Of a stretch of DNA of 64,000 nucleotides, positions 50,461 to 59,112 are shown piece by piece (position 1 is the stretch's first letter; each line of letters begins with the position of its first letter). A program made the translations under genes and the position numbers. The notes beneath the pieces are model-generated. The model saw only the letters and a list, made by a program, of their open reading frames with translations, was not told the DNA's origin and did not search any database. The stretch is from Treponema_I sp045616125 (GTDB lineage Bacteria > Spirochaetota > Spirochaetia > Treponematales > Treponemataceae): contig JAZLGC010000056.1 in the NCBI GenBank assembly GCA_045616125.1, positions 42,702 to 106,701 on the forward strand. Reading direction: 5' to 3'.

Positions 50461-51834
50461 ATGCCTCAGCTTTCTCTGAGCCAGTCCACCCGGATGGTTC
50501 AAGCCCAGAAATTAACGCCTCAGATGATTCAGACCATCAATTTGCTGGCCATGCCCGTTGATGATTTAAGTGAGGCTATTTATGAAGAGGTTCAGAAAAA
50601 TCCGGCCATAGAGATTATCAGGGAACGAAGGATAACGTCAGCCGGAGACAGCGATACACATCAGGCAATGCTGGAGGCAGCACCGGGAAAGGGGCAGACT
50701 CTGCAGGAGAATCTGTTGGAGCAGCTGGCGGTGTGCCGGTCCTTTGATGATTTACCCCAGAAATCCTATGAACTTGCCCGCCGCATTATTGAGGATACTG
50801 ATGATCACGGCTATTTTGTAGAACCGGTGGAAACCTTGCTTGAAAAGGGGCAGACCCTGTCAGATGCAGATCAGGTATTGTCGATTCTTCATCAGTTTGA
50901 CCCTGTTGGCGTCCTTGTTCGGAATCCGGCAGAAAGTCTTCTGGTGCAGGCCCGCTCTGTTCTTTCGGATCAGCCTGACGCCGCTGGTGCTGAACTTGCC
51001 ATACTTCTTCTTGAGCTGTATCCTACCCTGCTGGAAAACGAACGTCCCGGTGCCATTGCAAAGAAACTGAAGCGTGATGTTTCAGAGGTAACGGAAGCTA
51101 TCGATTTTATCCGGACATTGAATCCTAATCCGGCCCAGGAATTTGAAAGCGGGAATGAGCCGGTCTTTGTAAGTCCCGATGCCAGAATCCGGCGTGCAAC
51201 GGCAGATGAAATTGAAGATGGCAGCCCGCGCTTTATTATCGAAATGAATAAGGGAAGTCTGCCGGAAATCGGTCTTGTGTCAGATTTTGAAGATATGGCA
51301 GAAGAAAAAGGGGAAGCTGGCAAATTTGCCCGGGAAGCCTTACAGCAGGCCCGTCTTTTCATGAACGCCATTGAACAGCGCACCCTTACGGTATACAACG
51401 CATTACAGGCGATCATTGCTCATCAGGAAGCTTTTTTTGACAGCGGGAAAAGATATCTTGTTCCCATGACCATGGCGCAGATAGCAGAAGAAATTGGGGT
51501 TCATGAAACAACAGTCAGCCGTATTGCCAACGGAAAATACGTGCGCACCGAATGGGGAATGATGGAAATCAGGGATTTCTTTACCAGCGGTGTTGCGGTT
51601 ACCCGTTCAGAAACGGACGATGACTCCCAACCGGTATCTGAGGCTTTGAGTAAGACGGCTGTCAAAGAAGAAATCAGACTGATTCTTGAAGAACACGAAA
51701 AATCTGGAGCTACGAAAAAACTTTCCGACCAGAAACTGTGCGATGCTCTTGCAGAGCGTGGAATTACCGTAGCCCGCCGTACCGTTGCCAAATACCGCGG
51801 CGAACTGAACATCGGTTCCAGCTACGACCGGTAA
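50461..51834 (+). CDS. rpoN: RNA polymerase sigma-54 factor
   Basis: A 457-residue alternative sigma factor for -24/-12 promoters. Region I at the N-terminus is Gln/Leu-rich and interacts with enhancer-binding ATPases (LSQSTRMVQAQKLTPQMIQTINLLAMP). The core-binding domain (about 90-270) and the HTH (MAQIAEEIGVHETTVSRIANGKYVRTEWG) follow. The diagnostic RpoN box ARRTVAKYRGELNIGSSYDR ends the protein. The last nine codons are duplicated at 53613-53643. The ATG lies directly behind a TATACT box, so a leaderless message is likely. Confidence 0.95.
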   Translation: MPQLSLSQSTRMVQAQKLTPQMIQTINLLAMPVDDLSEAIYEEVQKNPAIEIIRERRITSAGDSDTHQAMLEAAPGKGQTLQENLLEQLAVCRSFDDLPQKSYELARRIIEDTDDHGYFVEPVETLLEKGQTLSDADQVLSILHQFDPVGVLVRNPAESLLVQARSVLSDQPDAAGAELAILLLELYPTLLENERPGAIAKKLKRDVSEVTEAIDFIRTLNPNPAQEFESGNEPVFVSPDARIRRATADEIEDGSPRFIIEMNKGSLPEIGLVSDFEDMAEEKGEAGKFAREALQQARLFMNAIEQRTLTVYNALQAIIAHQEAFFDSGKRYLVPMTMAQIAEEIGVHETTVSRIANGKYVRTEWGMMEIRDFFTSGVAVTRSETDDDSQPVSEALSKTAVKEEIRLILEEHEKSGATKKLSDQKLCDALAERGITVARRTVAKYRGELNIGSSYDR

Positions 51835-51934
51835 AATACTTCTGACAATGATGAATGCGCAGATTTACAAATTTGAATGAAAAGTCAAGTGATTAGTTTG
51901 CATTTCAGGATATAATTAAGTATTGAGGAAAGTT

Positions 51935-52189
51935 ATGACACAGACGGAACAGAAAAATCGAAAGCAGAATGCAAAAAAATTTGTTGAAACCTGGACAAAG
52001 AAAATTGCGGAAACAGAAACAAATAAGAGCAATGAAAGACAATTCTGCCAGTTGTTCTGGACTACCCTTTTGACGGAAGTTTTTGAAATTGAAAATGTGG
52101 CGGAATTTATTGATTTTGAACGCCCAGTTCCGAATGTGTTGCTGAACTTTGCAAGCTCTACGAAAAACTGGCAGGAGAAAAGTAAGTAG
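51935..52189 (+). pseudogene. Collapsed remnant of an MmeI-like restriction-modification enzyme
   Basis: The frame from 51935 (GAGGAAAG upstream) reads NAKKFVETWTKKI, FCQLFWTTLLTEVFEIENVAEFIDFERPV, the usual opening of MmeI-type (type IIG/IIL) enzymes of about 1000 residues. After residue 65 the frame becomes meaningless. In the +1 frame, 52123-52185 reads PSSECVAELCKLYEKLAGEK and stop, which looks like the extreme C-terminus of the same family. So one internal deletion of about 2.5 kb or more, with a frame change, appears to have joined the two ends. A TATAAT box at 51911-51916 may still drive it and the downstream gene. Confidence 0.6.
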
Positions 52190-52194
52190 TAAAA

Positions 52195-53589
52195 ATGGTA
52201 ATTCAGAATTCAGAAAACCAGAACATAGAGTTCAAGCAGTCCTGGCGAGACGAATACCTAAAATGGATTTGCGCTTTTTCAAATACTGACGGTGGTATTT
52301 TATATATTGGTGTAAAAGACAACGGGGAAATCTGCGGAGTTGAGGACAGTCATAAACTTTCTGAGGATATCCCCAACAAAATCAGAAACACCATGGGACT
52401 TATCTGTGATGTGAAGCTTCTTAAAGATGACAACCGTGATTACTTTGAAATCACAGTGGATAAATATCCGTTTCCCGTAAGTTACCACGGGAAATATTAC
52501 AAACGCTGCGGTTCAACATTGCAGGAGCTTTCTGGTGTTGAACTTGATAAAATGATTCTCTATGTTCAGGGTCGCACATGGGATTCAATTCCTGTTCCAA
52601 ATGTAAAGGTTGAAGATTTTGAAAATGATGCTTTCAGACTTTTCAGAAAAAAGGCATCGGATTCTGGCCGTTTGGACAAAGCCTCTCTTGAAGTAGAAAA
52701 TGCAACGCTGTTGCAGAATCTTCATCTTTTTGAAGGAGAAAATCTTGATCGTGCAGCAATTCTTGCTTTTCATCCGGATCCTGAAAAATGGATTACAGGT
52801 GCATACATCAAAATTGCTTACTTTGAAAATGAAGCAGACATTCTTTATCAGGATGAAATTCACGGACCATTGTTATTGCAGGTGGAAAAAACAATTGAGC
52901 TTATCTACTCAAAATACATGAAGGCTCTCATTTCCTATGATGACATTTACAGAAAGGAAACCTTCTTTTTCCCTAGAGCAGCTTTCCGTGAACTTTTGTT
53001 GAATGCAGTAATTCATAAAGATTATCTGGCTACAACTCCAATACAGATTCGCGTTTACAAAGACAAAATAAGACTTTGGAACGACGGTGCCTTACCAAAA
53101 GAAGTTCCTGTTGAAAATCTTTACAAAGAACATATTTCAAAACCATGTAATCCAAATTTGGCAAATGTTTTCTTTAAGTGTGGTATGGTTGAATCTTGGG
53201 GCAGAGGTTTTGAAAAGATTGCTGGTTATTGCAAAGAAGAGAATGCAAAAATTCCAGAAATAGATCTTTCTTTGGGAGGCGTAACAGCCCGCTGTTTTGC
53301 TTCTGAAACTTATTTGAAGCTGATGTCTGAACATAAAGAAGAATTTGCTGGACAGAATACAGGTGCTAAGAAGGAACTGAATGACCCTGTAAATGACCCT
53401 GTAAATGACCCTGTAAAAAGTATTCTTGAACTTATACGGCAGAATCCGAATGCAACTTATGAATATCTTGCTGCAAAAATCAATAAATCAGAAGCGACCG
53501 TAAAAAGAGCTGTTGCAAAACTAAAAGAAGCAAAGGTAATTAAGCGGGTGGGAGCTGATAAAAACGGTTATTGGGAAATCTTGCATTAA
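52195..53589 (+). CDS. AlbA_2/Schlafen-type ATP-binding putative transcriptional regulator
   Basis: A 464-residue protein. Residues about 8-125 are an AlbA_2 (divergent AAA_4/Schlafen) domain: EFKQSWRDEYLKWICAFSNTDGGILYIGV. Residues about 260-350 form a GHKL-like HATPase_c_4 domain (RELLLNAVIHKDYL, RLWNDGALP). A C-terminal winged helix (about 405-464) follows a 12-bp triplicated segment coding NDPV units (53380-53415). Such proteins occur on genomic islands and near restriction systems; known functions range from transcription control to defence. It lies 6 bp behind the restriction-modification remnant, and base composition is more A-rich than in neighbouring genes, consistent with transfer. 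Confidence 0.8.
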   Translation: MVIQNSENQNIEFKQSWRDEYLKWICAFSNTDGGILYIGVKDNGEICGVEDSHKLSEDIPNKIRNTMGLICDVKLLKDDNRDYFEITVDKYPFPVSYHGKYYKRCGSTLQELSGVELDKMILYVQGRTWDSIPVPNVKVEDFENDAFRLFRKKASDSGRLDKASLEVENATLLQNLHLFEGENLDRAAILAFHPDPEKWITGAYIKIAYFENEADILYQDEIHGPLLLQVEKTIELIYSKYMKALISYDDIYRKETFFFPRAAFRELLLNAVIHKDYLATTPIQIRVYKDKIRLWNDGALPKEVPVENLYKEHISKPCNPNLANVFFKCGMVESWGRGFEKIAGYCKEENAKIPEIDLSLGGVTARCFASETYLKLMSEHKEEFAGQNTGAKKELNDPVNDPVNDPVKSILELIRQNPNATYEYLAAKINKSEATVKRAVAKLKEAKVIKRVGADKNGYWEILH

Positions 53590-53612
53590 CAGATATTACA
53601 TAAAGAATCCTA

Positions 53613-53643
53613 GGCGAACATCGGCTCCAGTTATGACCGGTGA
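53613..53643 (+). repeat. Second copy of the rpoN 3' end at the island boundary
   Basis: 53617-53643 encodes N-I-G-S-S-Y-D-R-stop, identical in protein to the end of rpoN (51808-51834). The 27 nt differ at four positions, all synonymous (Gly, Ser and Tyr third bases; TAA versus TGA). It marks the right border of the inserted segment 51835-53612. Confidence 0.8.
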
Positions 53644-53712
53644 ATTTCTGCAGATAGGCAAACTCCGGGAATGTATGCTAATATGAACGGCGTAATTTTT
53701 GGAGAAACTAAG

Positions 53713-55185
53713 ATGAAGAACGGTTTTGATAACGACAAATACTTACGCATTCAATCAGAACACATTAAAGAACGCATTGGCAAATTCGGTGACAAACTGT
53801 ACCTGGAATTTGGTGGCAAATTGTTTGATGATTTCCACGCCAGCCGTGTACTACCCGGATTTGAACCCGACAGTAAGCTGAAAATGCTCATGCAGCTTTC
53901 TGAAGTTGCAGAAATCGTTATTGTTATCAGTGCTGCTGATATTGAAAAAAACAAGGTTCGTGGCGATTTGGGCATTACCTATGACATGGACGTTCTCCGT
54001 CTTCGTGATGAATTCCAGAAACGCGGACTGATGGTTGGCAGTGTCTGCATTACCCATTACGCAAACCAGGCTTCTGCTGATGTATTCCGCAGTAAGCTGA
54101 ACAAAATGGGTATCAAAACTTATCTTCATTATCCTATTGCCGGTTATCCCCATAATGTATCACTTATTAACAGCGACGATGGTTTTGGTAAGAATGACTA
54201 CATTGAAACAAGCCGTCCCCTGGTAGTTATTACTGCTCCCGGGCCGGGAAGTGGAAAGATGGCAACCTGTTTAAGTCAGCTGTATCATGACAACAAACGC
54301 GGTACCAAAGCCGGTTATGCAAAGTTTGAAACCTTCCCAATCTGGAACCTGCCGCTGAAACATCCGGTAAACGTAGCTTACGAAGCTGCAACCGTCGACC
54401 TGAATGATGTAAACATGATTGACCCCTTCCACCTGGAAGCCTACGGCAAGACCACCGTCAACTACAACCGCGATATCGAAATCTTCCCCGTACTCAATGC
54501 CATTTTTGAAGGTATTTACGGTGAAAATCCGTATAAATCACCAACTGACATGGGCGTTAACATGGCGGGTTTAAGCATTTTTGATGACGAAGCCTGCTGT
54601 TATGCATCAAAACAGGAAATTATCCGCCGCTACTATCAGACTCTGAACCTGCTGGCAGAAGATAAGGCAACAGAAGAACAGGTTGATAAACTGGAACTGC
54701 TGATGAATCAGATGGGCATTACCACTGATGACCGAAAAGTTACCGTTGCTGCAAAGGAACGCCGTGCCCGTGATGGTGGAACCAGTGCCGCCATTGAACT
54801 GAATGATGGTACCATCATTACTGCTGGAACTTCTGATCTGTTTGGAGCATGTGCCGCATTGCTGCTCAACGCCTTGAAGCATCTTGCCGGCATTGAACAC
54901 AGTGAACATATTATTCCTAAGTCGGTAATTGAACCTATCCAGCGCCTTAAGGTTGACTTCCTTTTGGGCCGTAACCCACGGCTTCACAGCGACGAACTTT
55001 TGGTTGCCCTTGCCATGATGAGTACCACTGATGCTCGTGCCAAGGCTGCCCTTGATATGCTGCCTGAATTAAAAGGTACGCAGGTACATACCACTGTTAT
55101 GCTCAGTGAAGTTGACCGCAAGATTCTGAAGAAACTGGGAATTGACTTTACTTCAGAACCGGTTAAAAAGGAAAAACTGCTGTAA
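53713..55185 (+). CDS. DUF1846 family protein
   Basis: A 490-residue cytoplasmic protein of the DUF1846/COG4868 family (LYLEFGGKLFDDFHASRVLPGFEPDSKLKM at the start; VVITAPGPGSGKMATCLSQLYHD contains a P-loop-like GPGSGK). The family is conserved and structurally known, but its reaction is not. The start at 53713 has GGAG 8 nt upstream; the longer frame from 53671 does not. The rhomboid gene starts 2 nt after the stop, so the two are coupled. Upstream lies the island border. Confidence 0.9.
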   Translation: MKNGFDNDKYLRIQSEHIKERIGKFGDKLYLEFGGKLFDDFHASRVLPGFEPDSKLKMLMQLSEVAEIVIVISAADIEKNKVRGDLGITYDMDVLRLRDEFQKRGLMVGSVCITHYANQASADVFRSKLNKMGIKTYLHYPIAGYPHNVSLINSDDGFGKNDYIETSRPLVVITAPGPGSGKMATCLSQLYHDNKRGTKAGYAKFETFPIWNLPLKHPVNVAYEAATVDLNDVNMIDPFHLEAYGKTTVNYNRDIEIFPVLNAIFEGIYGENPYKSPTDMGVNMAGLSIFDDEACCYASKQEIIRRYYQTLNLLAEDKATEEQVDKLELLMNQMGITTDDRKVTVAAKERRARDGGTSAAIELNDGTIITAGTSDLFGACAALLLNALKHLAGIEHSEHIIPKSVIEPIQRLKVDFLLGRNPRLHSDELLVALAMMSTTDARAKAALDMLPELKGTQVHTTVMLSEVDRKILKKLGIDFTSEPVKKEKLL

Positions 55186-55187
55186 TT

Positions 55188-55904
55188 ATGGCTTCTTCCA
55201 AAAAAAAGGGGATCGGTATTGAATACAATGCCCCGGTTACCCTGACTTTTTCGCTGCTGTGTGTGGCAGTTCTGCTGCTGCACCAGTATGTGGTTCATGC
55301 AACCCTGCTGATATTTGTAGCACCCGGCAGCCAGATGGGGCAGTTTCCTTTTAATTACAAGGATCCGCTGCATTACATCAGACTTTTTACCCATGTTCTG
55401 GGCCACCGTGACTGGTCTCACCTTGTAGGAAACCTGTCGCTGCTGTTGCTGCTGGGGCCTATTCTGGAAGAACGTTTTGGCAGCAAGATGCTGCTGGTTA
55501 TGGTAATTTCCACTGCTTTTGTAACCGGTGTCATTAATGCCTGCTTTATTCCCCAGGGCCTTATGGGGGCCAGTGGGGTGGTATTCATGATGATTCTCTG
55601 TTCTTCCTACAGTACCATTGACCGCAGCAGGATTCCGTTAACTTTCATTTTGGTCTGTCTGATTTATCTGGGAAAAGAGTTTCTTTCTTTAGGCTATTCC
55701 AATACAACCGGTATTTCCAATCTGGCTCATCTGGTGGGTGGGCTGTGCGGCAGCATCTTTGGCTATCTGGCAGTTCCTGCCGGTAAGAAGAAAGGTGGCA
55801 GAAAGACTGCTGCCGGTTCCGGACGGTCTTCTGGTAGCCGGAAAAAGACTGAACCAACGGAAGAAACTGTTTTTGAAACCGACACCGTCCGCGTAACAAA
55901 GTAA
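55188..55904 (+). CDS. Rhomboid-family intramembrane serine protease
   Basis: A 238-residue membrane protein with six helices. The catalytic Ser is in MGASGVVFM (GxSG), the His in NLAHLVGGLCGS, and HLVGNLSLLLLLG supplies the HxxxN oxyanion helix. The soluble C-terminal tail is Lys/Gly/Ser-rich and then acidic. Rhomboids cleave within or near membrane helices; the substrate is unknown. There is no Shine-Dalgarno sequence, so translation probably depends on the DUF1846 gene ending 2 nt upstream. Confidence 0.88.
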   Translation: MASSKKKGIGIEYNAPVTLTFSLLCVAVLLLHQYVVHATLLIFVAPGSQMGQFPFNYKDPLHYIRLFTHVLGHRDWSHLVGNLSLLLLLGPILEERFGSKMLLVMVISTAFVTGVINACFIPQGLMGASGVVFMMILCSSYSTIDRSRIPLTFILVCLIYLGKEFLSLGYSNTTGISNLAHLVGGLCGSIFGYLAVPAGKKKGGRKTAAGSGRSSGSRKKTEPTEETVFETDTVRVTK

Positions 55905-55910
55905 TCTTTA

Positions 55911-55938
55911 ATTTGCTGTGAAATAATTCACAGCAAAT
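55911..55938 (+). promoter_or_regulatory. Rex-type operator 1, upstream of the rex promoter
   Basis: The perfect palindrome ATTTGCTGTGAA (55911-55922), ATAA, TTCACAGCAAAT (55927-55938) contains TGTGAA-N4-TTCACA, the core of the Rex consensus TTGTGAA-N4-TTCACAA with one symmetric change. It ends 13 bp before the -35 box. Confidence 0.7.
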
Positions 55939-55951
55939 TCGCTCCCTTGAC

Positions 55952-55980
55952 TTGAAACTGTTTCTACAAAAAAGTACACT
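55952..55980 (+). promoter_or_regulatory. Promoter of rex-serC-serA
   Basis: TTGAAA (55952-55957), 17 bp, then TACACT (55975-55980). The start of transcription is expected near 55987, immediately upstream of operator 2. Confidence 0.65.
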
Positions 55981-55989
55981 CTTATTGTG

Positions 55990-56015
55990 GTTGTTGTGAA
56001 AAAGTTCACAACAAC
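55990..56015 (+). promoter_or_regulatory. Rex operator 2, at the transcription start
   Basis: GTTGTTGTGAA (55990-56000), AAAG, TTCACAACAAC (56005-56015) is a perfect palindrome. Its inner 18 bp (55995-56012) match the Rex consensus TTGTGAA-N4-TTCACAA exactly. Bound Rex would block transcription just after the start. Confidence 0.85.
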
Positions 56016-56035
56016 AGTATACGAAGGGGTGTTCA

Positions 56036-56650
56036 ATGGCGAGCGCATGTTCAAAACCGACAAGAGAACGGCTGATCAGGCTTGTCCGTATGCTGGATAC
56101 CTACGAAAAAAACGGTAAGGAAACGGTTTCAAGCCAGGAGCTGCAGAATCGTACCGGTTGGACAAGCGACACAATCCGCCGCGATATTAGTGTTCTTCCG
56201 GAGAGCTGCTCATCACCTCAAGGCTACAACGTTTCCCGGCTGAAAATCATTATTTCAAACTTCTTGAATCTCTCCAACGATGAAAAGCGCTGTTGCATCA
56301 TCGGTATGGGGCGTCTGGGCGCAGCGCTTGCTGATTATAAAGGGTTCGCAGGATCCGCATTCAGAATTGTTGCCGGCTTTGATTCAAGCGTTAACCGGGT
56401 TGATACCCTGGTAACTGATTTTCCGCTGTACACCGTCAGCAAGTTAGAAACCATAATCAAGCAGGAACGCATAGAATACGCCATTCTGGCCGTGCCTGAA
56501 GCTGCTGCCCAGGGAGTTGCTAACCGACTGGCACAGTGCGGCATCAAAGGTATTGTGAACTACACGGCGGCTTTGCTCAGGGTAGCGGAACCTACCCGGG
56601 TCTATGACCTGTCAGTTATGCAGGCACTGCTCCAGTTGAGCAGTTATTAA
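56036..56650 (+). CDS. rex: Redox-sensing transcriptional repressor Rex
   Basis: A 204-residue NADH-responsive repressor. An N-terminal winged helix (about 1-80: SSQELQNRTGWTSDTIRRDIS) is followed by a Rossmann domain with CCIIGMGRLGAALADY (GxGxxG) and a C-terminal domain-swap helix. Rex leaves its operators when the NADH/NAD+ ratio rises. Two Rex palindromes flank its own promoter, so it should be autoregulated together with serC and serA, which follow at 22 and 10 bp. AAGGGG lies 7 nt before the ATG. Confidence 0.92.
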   Translation: MASACSKPTRERLIRLVRMLDTYEKNGKETVSSQELQNRTGWTSDTIRRDISVLPESCSSPQGYNVSRLKIIISNFLNLSNDEKRCCIIGMGRLGAALADYKGFAGSAFRIVAGFDSSVNRVDTLVTDFPLYTVSKLETIIKQERIEYAILAVPEAAAQGVANRLAQCGIKGIVNYTAALLRVAEPTRVYDLSVMQALLQLSSY

Positions 56651-56672
56651 GGGAATAAAAAGGAAACCAACT

Positions 56673-57770
56673 ATGAATCGTGTATATAATTTCAGTGCCG
56701 GCCCGTCACAGCTGCCGGAAGAAGTGTTGAAAGAAGCCGCTGCAGAAATGCTTGACTGCAATGGAACCGGACAGAGCGTTATGGAAATGAGCCACCGCTC
56801 TAAAGCATACGAACCAATCATTGCTGAATGTGAAGCTCTGGTTCGCGAACTGATGAACGTTCCTGCCAACTATAAAGTACTGTTCCTTCAGGGTGGTGCT
56901 TCTACCCAGTTTGCCATGATTCCCATGAACCTGAAAAAGAAGGGAAAGGCTGCGTATGTAAATACCGGTGTATGGTCTAAAAAAGCCATTGCCGAAGCAA
57001 AAAAATATCTTGATGTAGACGTTATCGCTTCTAGTGACGACAAAAACTTCTGCTATATCCCAAAAGTAGAAAAAGTTACCGGCGATTACGATTACGTACA
57101 TATCACCCTGAACAACACCATTATGGGTACCCACTGGGAATACCTGCCTGATACCGGCGACATTCCACTGGTAACCGATGCTTCAAGCTGCATTCTTTCT
57201 GAACCACTTGATGTAAGCAAATTCGGTGTTGTATATGCCGGTGCCCAGAAAAACCTGGCTCCTGCCGGTGTTACTCTGGTTATTATCCGCGAAGACCTGA
57301 TTCCTGAAACCATGCCGGTAGAAAACGCTCCTACCATGCTGCAGTACAAAATCCACGCAGACGGTGGTTCCATGTACAATACTCCGCCATGCTACACCAT
57401 CTACATGATGGGTAAAGTGCTCAAATGGATTAAGGCTAATGGCGGGGCTGAAGGCATGGCAAAACGCAACTACGAAAAAGCTGAATACCTGTACAACTAT
57501 CTGGATAATTCAGATTACTACCATGCAACTGCAGAAAAAGGCAGCCGTTCCATCATGAACGTACCGTTCCTGACCAAAGAAACTGATCCAGACGCTGCAA
57601 CTGCCATCAACAAGAAGTTTGTTGCAGAAGCTGCTGCAGCCGGTCTTGTTAACCTGGCTGGTCACCGTCTGGTTGGTGGTATGCGTGCATCCATCTACAA
57701 TGCCATGGATCTGGAAGGCGTTAAGAAACTGGTAGCCTTCATGGATAAATTCGCTGCAGAGAATAAGTAA
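56673..57770 (+). CDS. serC: Phosphoserine aminotransferase
   Basis: A 365-residue PLP enzyme that converts 3-phosphohydroxypyruvate and glutamate to phosphoserine; it also acts in PLP synthesis in some bacteria. It opens with the family motif VYNFSAGPSQLPEEVL, binds phosphate through FLQGGASTQFAMIPMN, and has the PLP lysine in YAGAQKNLAPAGVT. C-terminal SIYNAMDLEGVKKLVAFM is typical. It lies between rex and serA in one unit, so serine synthesis should follow redox state here. GGAA precedes the start. Confidence 0.96.
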   Translation: MNRVYNFSAGPSQLPEEVLKEAAAEMLDCNGTGQSVMEMSHRSKAYEPIIAECEALVRELMNVPANYKVLFLQGGASTQFAMIPMNLKKKGKAAYVNTGVWSKKAIAEAKKYLDVDVIASSDDKNFCYIPKVEKVTGDYDYVHITLNNTIMGTHWEYLPDTGDIPLVTDASSCILSEPLDVSKFGVVYAGAQKNLAPAGVTLVIIREDLIPETMPVENAPTMLQYKIHADGGSMYNTPPCYTIYMMGKVLKWIKANGGAEGMAKRNYEKAEYLYNYLDNSDYYHATAEKGSRSIMNVPFLTKETDPDAATAINKKFVAEAAAAGLVNLAGHRLVGGMRASIYNAMDLEGVKKLVAFMDKFAAENK

Positions 57771-57780
57771 GGAAATTGAT

Positions 57781-58965
57781 ATGTACAAGATTCAGACTTT
57801 AAATAAAATTTCGAGCACTGGGCTTTCTAATTTTCCCCGTGACGATTACGAATGCGCTTCAGAAATCCTGAACCCCGATGCAATCCTGCTACGCTCAGCT
57901 GACATGCACTCCATGGAACTGCCGGAAAGTGTAAAGGCTGTTGCCCGCGCCGGCGCCGGAACCAACAATATTCCGATTCCAGCCATGACAGAAAAAGGTA
58001 TCGTTGTTTTCAATACTCCCGGTGCCAACGCCAACGCCGTAAAGGAACTGGTTGTTGCAGCCCTGCTGTTCTCAAGCCGTCCGGTACACAAAGCTGCAGA
58101 ATGGGCCAAGACACTGGCTGGAAAAGGGGACGAAATTCCTGAACTTGCTGAAAAAGGAAAGAGCCAGTTTGTCGGACCAGAAATCATGGGAAAAACCCTG
58201 GGTGTTATCGGTCTGGGGGCCATTGGTGCTCAGGTTGCAAACACTGCTATCAGCCTTGGCATGAACGTAATCGGTTATGACCCTTACATTTCTGTAGATG
58301 CTGCATGGAGCATGAGCCGTGCCGTAGTAAAGGCAGAAAGCCTTGAAAGCCTGCTGTCAAAATCAGACTATGTAACCATTCATATTCCACAGACCAACGA
58401 TACCAAAGGCTTCATCAATGAAGACCGCATCCGCATGATGAAAAAAGGTGTACGCCTTCTGAACTTTGCCCGCGGTGGTCTGGTAGTAAACAAAGACGTG
58501 CTTGCAGCCCTTGAAAACGGTATCATCGCCCAGTACGTATGTGACTTTGCCGATGAAGACCTGCTGAAATGCGACAAAGTAATCTGTCTGCCACATCTGG
58601 GTGCCTCTACTCCTGAAGCAGAAGAAAACTGTGCCGTTATGGCCGTTAACCAGCTGCGCGACTTCCTTGAAAACGGAAACATCAAGAACAGCGTAAACTT
58701 CCCGAAATGCCGTCAGGACGAACCAATACCTGCCGGTGGCGCACGCCTCTGCGTTTCCATCAAAAACGTACCAACCATGGTAGGTCAGATTACCAGCGTT
58801 CTGGCAGACGTAAAACTGAACATTACCTCAGTTGTAAACCAGAGCCGCGGCGAAGTTGCCTACAACCTGATTGACGTAGAAGGTGACGTAACCGACGAAG
58901 TAGCCGACAGAATCCGGGCTATTGATGGGGTTATTAACGTCAGAGTAATCCGTTCGGCTGCCTGA
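57781..58965 (+). CDS. serA: D-3-phosphoglycerate dehydrogenase
   Basis: A 394-residue NAD-dependent enzyme, the first step of serine synthesis from 3-phosphoglycerate. It has a substrate-binding N-terminus (RAGAGTNNIPI), a Rossmann nucleotide domain (TLGVIGLGAIGAQVANTAISLGM), catalytic residues in NFARGGLV and LPHLGASTPEAEENC, and a short C-terminal ACT domain (VSIKNVPTMVGQITSVLADV) that could sense serine. It is shorter than long type I enzymes because the intervening domain is missing. The gene starts 10 nt after serC and ends before a terminator. Its reaction produces NADH, the signal read by Rex. Confidence 0.95.
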   Translation: MYKIQTLNKISSTGLSNFPRDDYECASEILNPDAILLRSADMHSMELPESVKAVARAGAGTNNIPIPAMTEKGIVVFNTPGANANAVKELVVAALLFSSRPVHKAAEWAKTLAGKGDEIPELAEKGKSQFVGPEIMGKTLGVIGLGAIGAQVANTAISLGMNVIGYDPYISVDAAWSMSRAVVKAESLESLLSKSDYVTIHIPQTNDTKGFINEDRIRMMKKGVRLLNFARGGLVVNKDVLAALENGIIAQYVCDFADEDLLKCDKVICLPHLGASTPEAEENCAVMAVNQLRDFLENGNIKNSVNFPKCRQDEPIPAGGARLCVSIKNVPTMVGQITSVLADVKLNITSVVNQSRGEVAYNLIDVEGDVTDEVADRIRAIDGVINVRVIRSAA

Positions 58966-59032
58966 GCGGCAGGCCTGCTTTTCCGCGCATACGGCGTTGC
59001 CTCGCAGTTTCGTCACTGCGACGTACGCCAAG

Positions 59033-59087
59033 AAAAAAGTCTGCGGTTCTTCACTTTTATGGGTGGAGTGCCGCAGACTTTTTTTGT
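59033..59087 (+). terminator. Terminator after serA
   Basis: AAAAAAGTCTGCGG (59033-59046) pairs with CCGCAGACTTTTTTT (59071-59085), with an internal CACT/AGTG pairing. It closes the rex-serC-serA unit. Confidence 0.85.
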
Positions 59088-59112
59088 TATTATGAACGCG
59101 AAAGGAGCCCCC

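Noticed and set aside
53380..53415. Three direct 12-bp repeats considered as a CRISPR or phase-variation tract
   Set aside because: They code in frame for NDPV units commonly seen in AlbA_2-type regulators. The length is a multiple of three, so slippage would not shift the frame.
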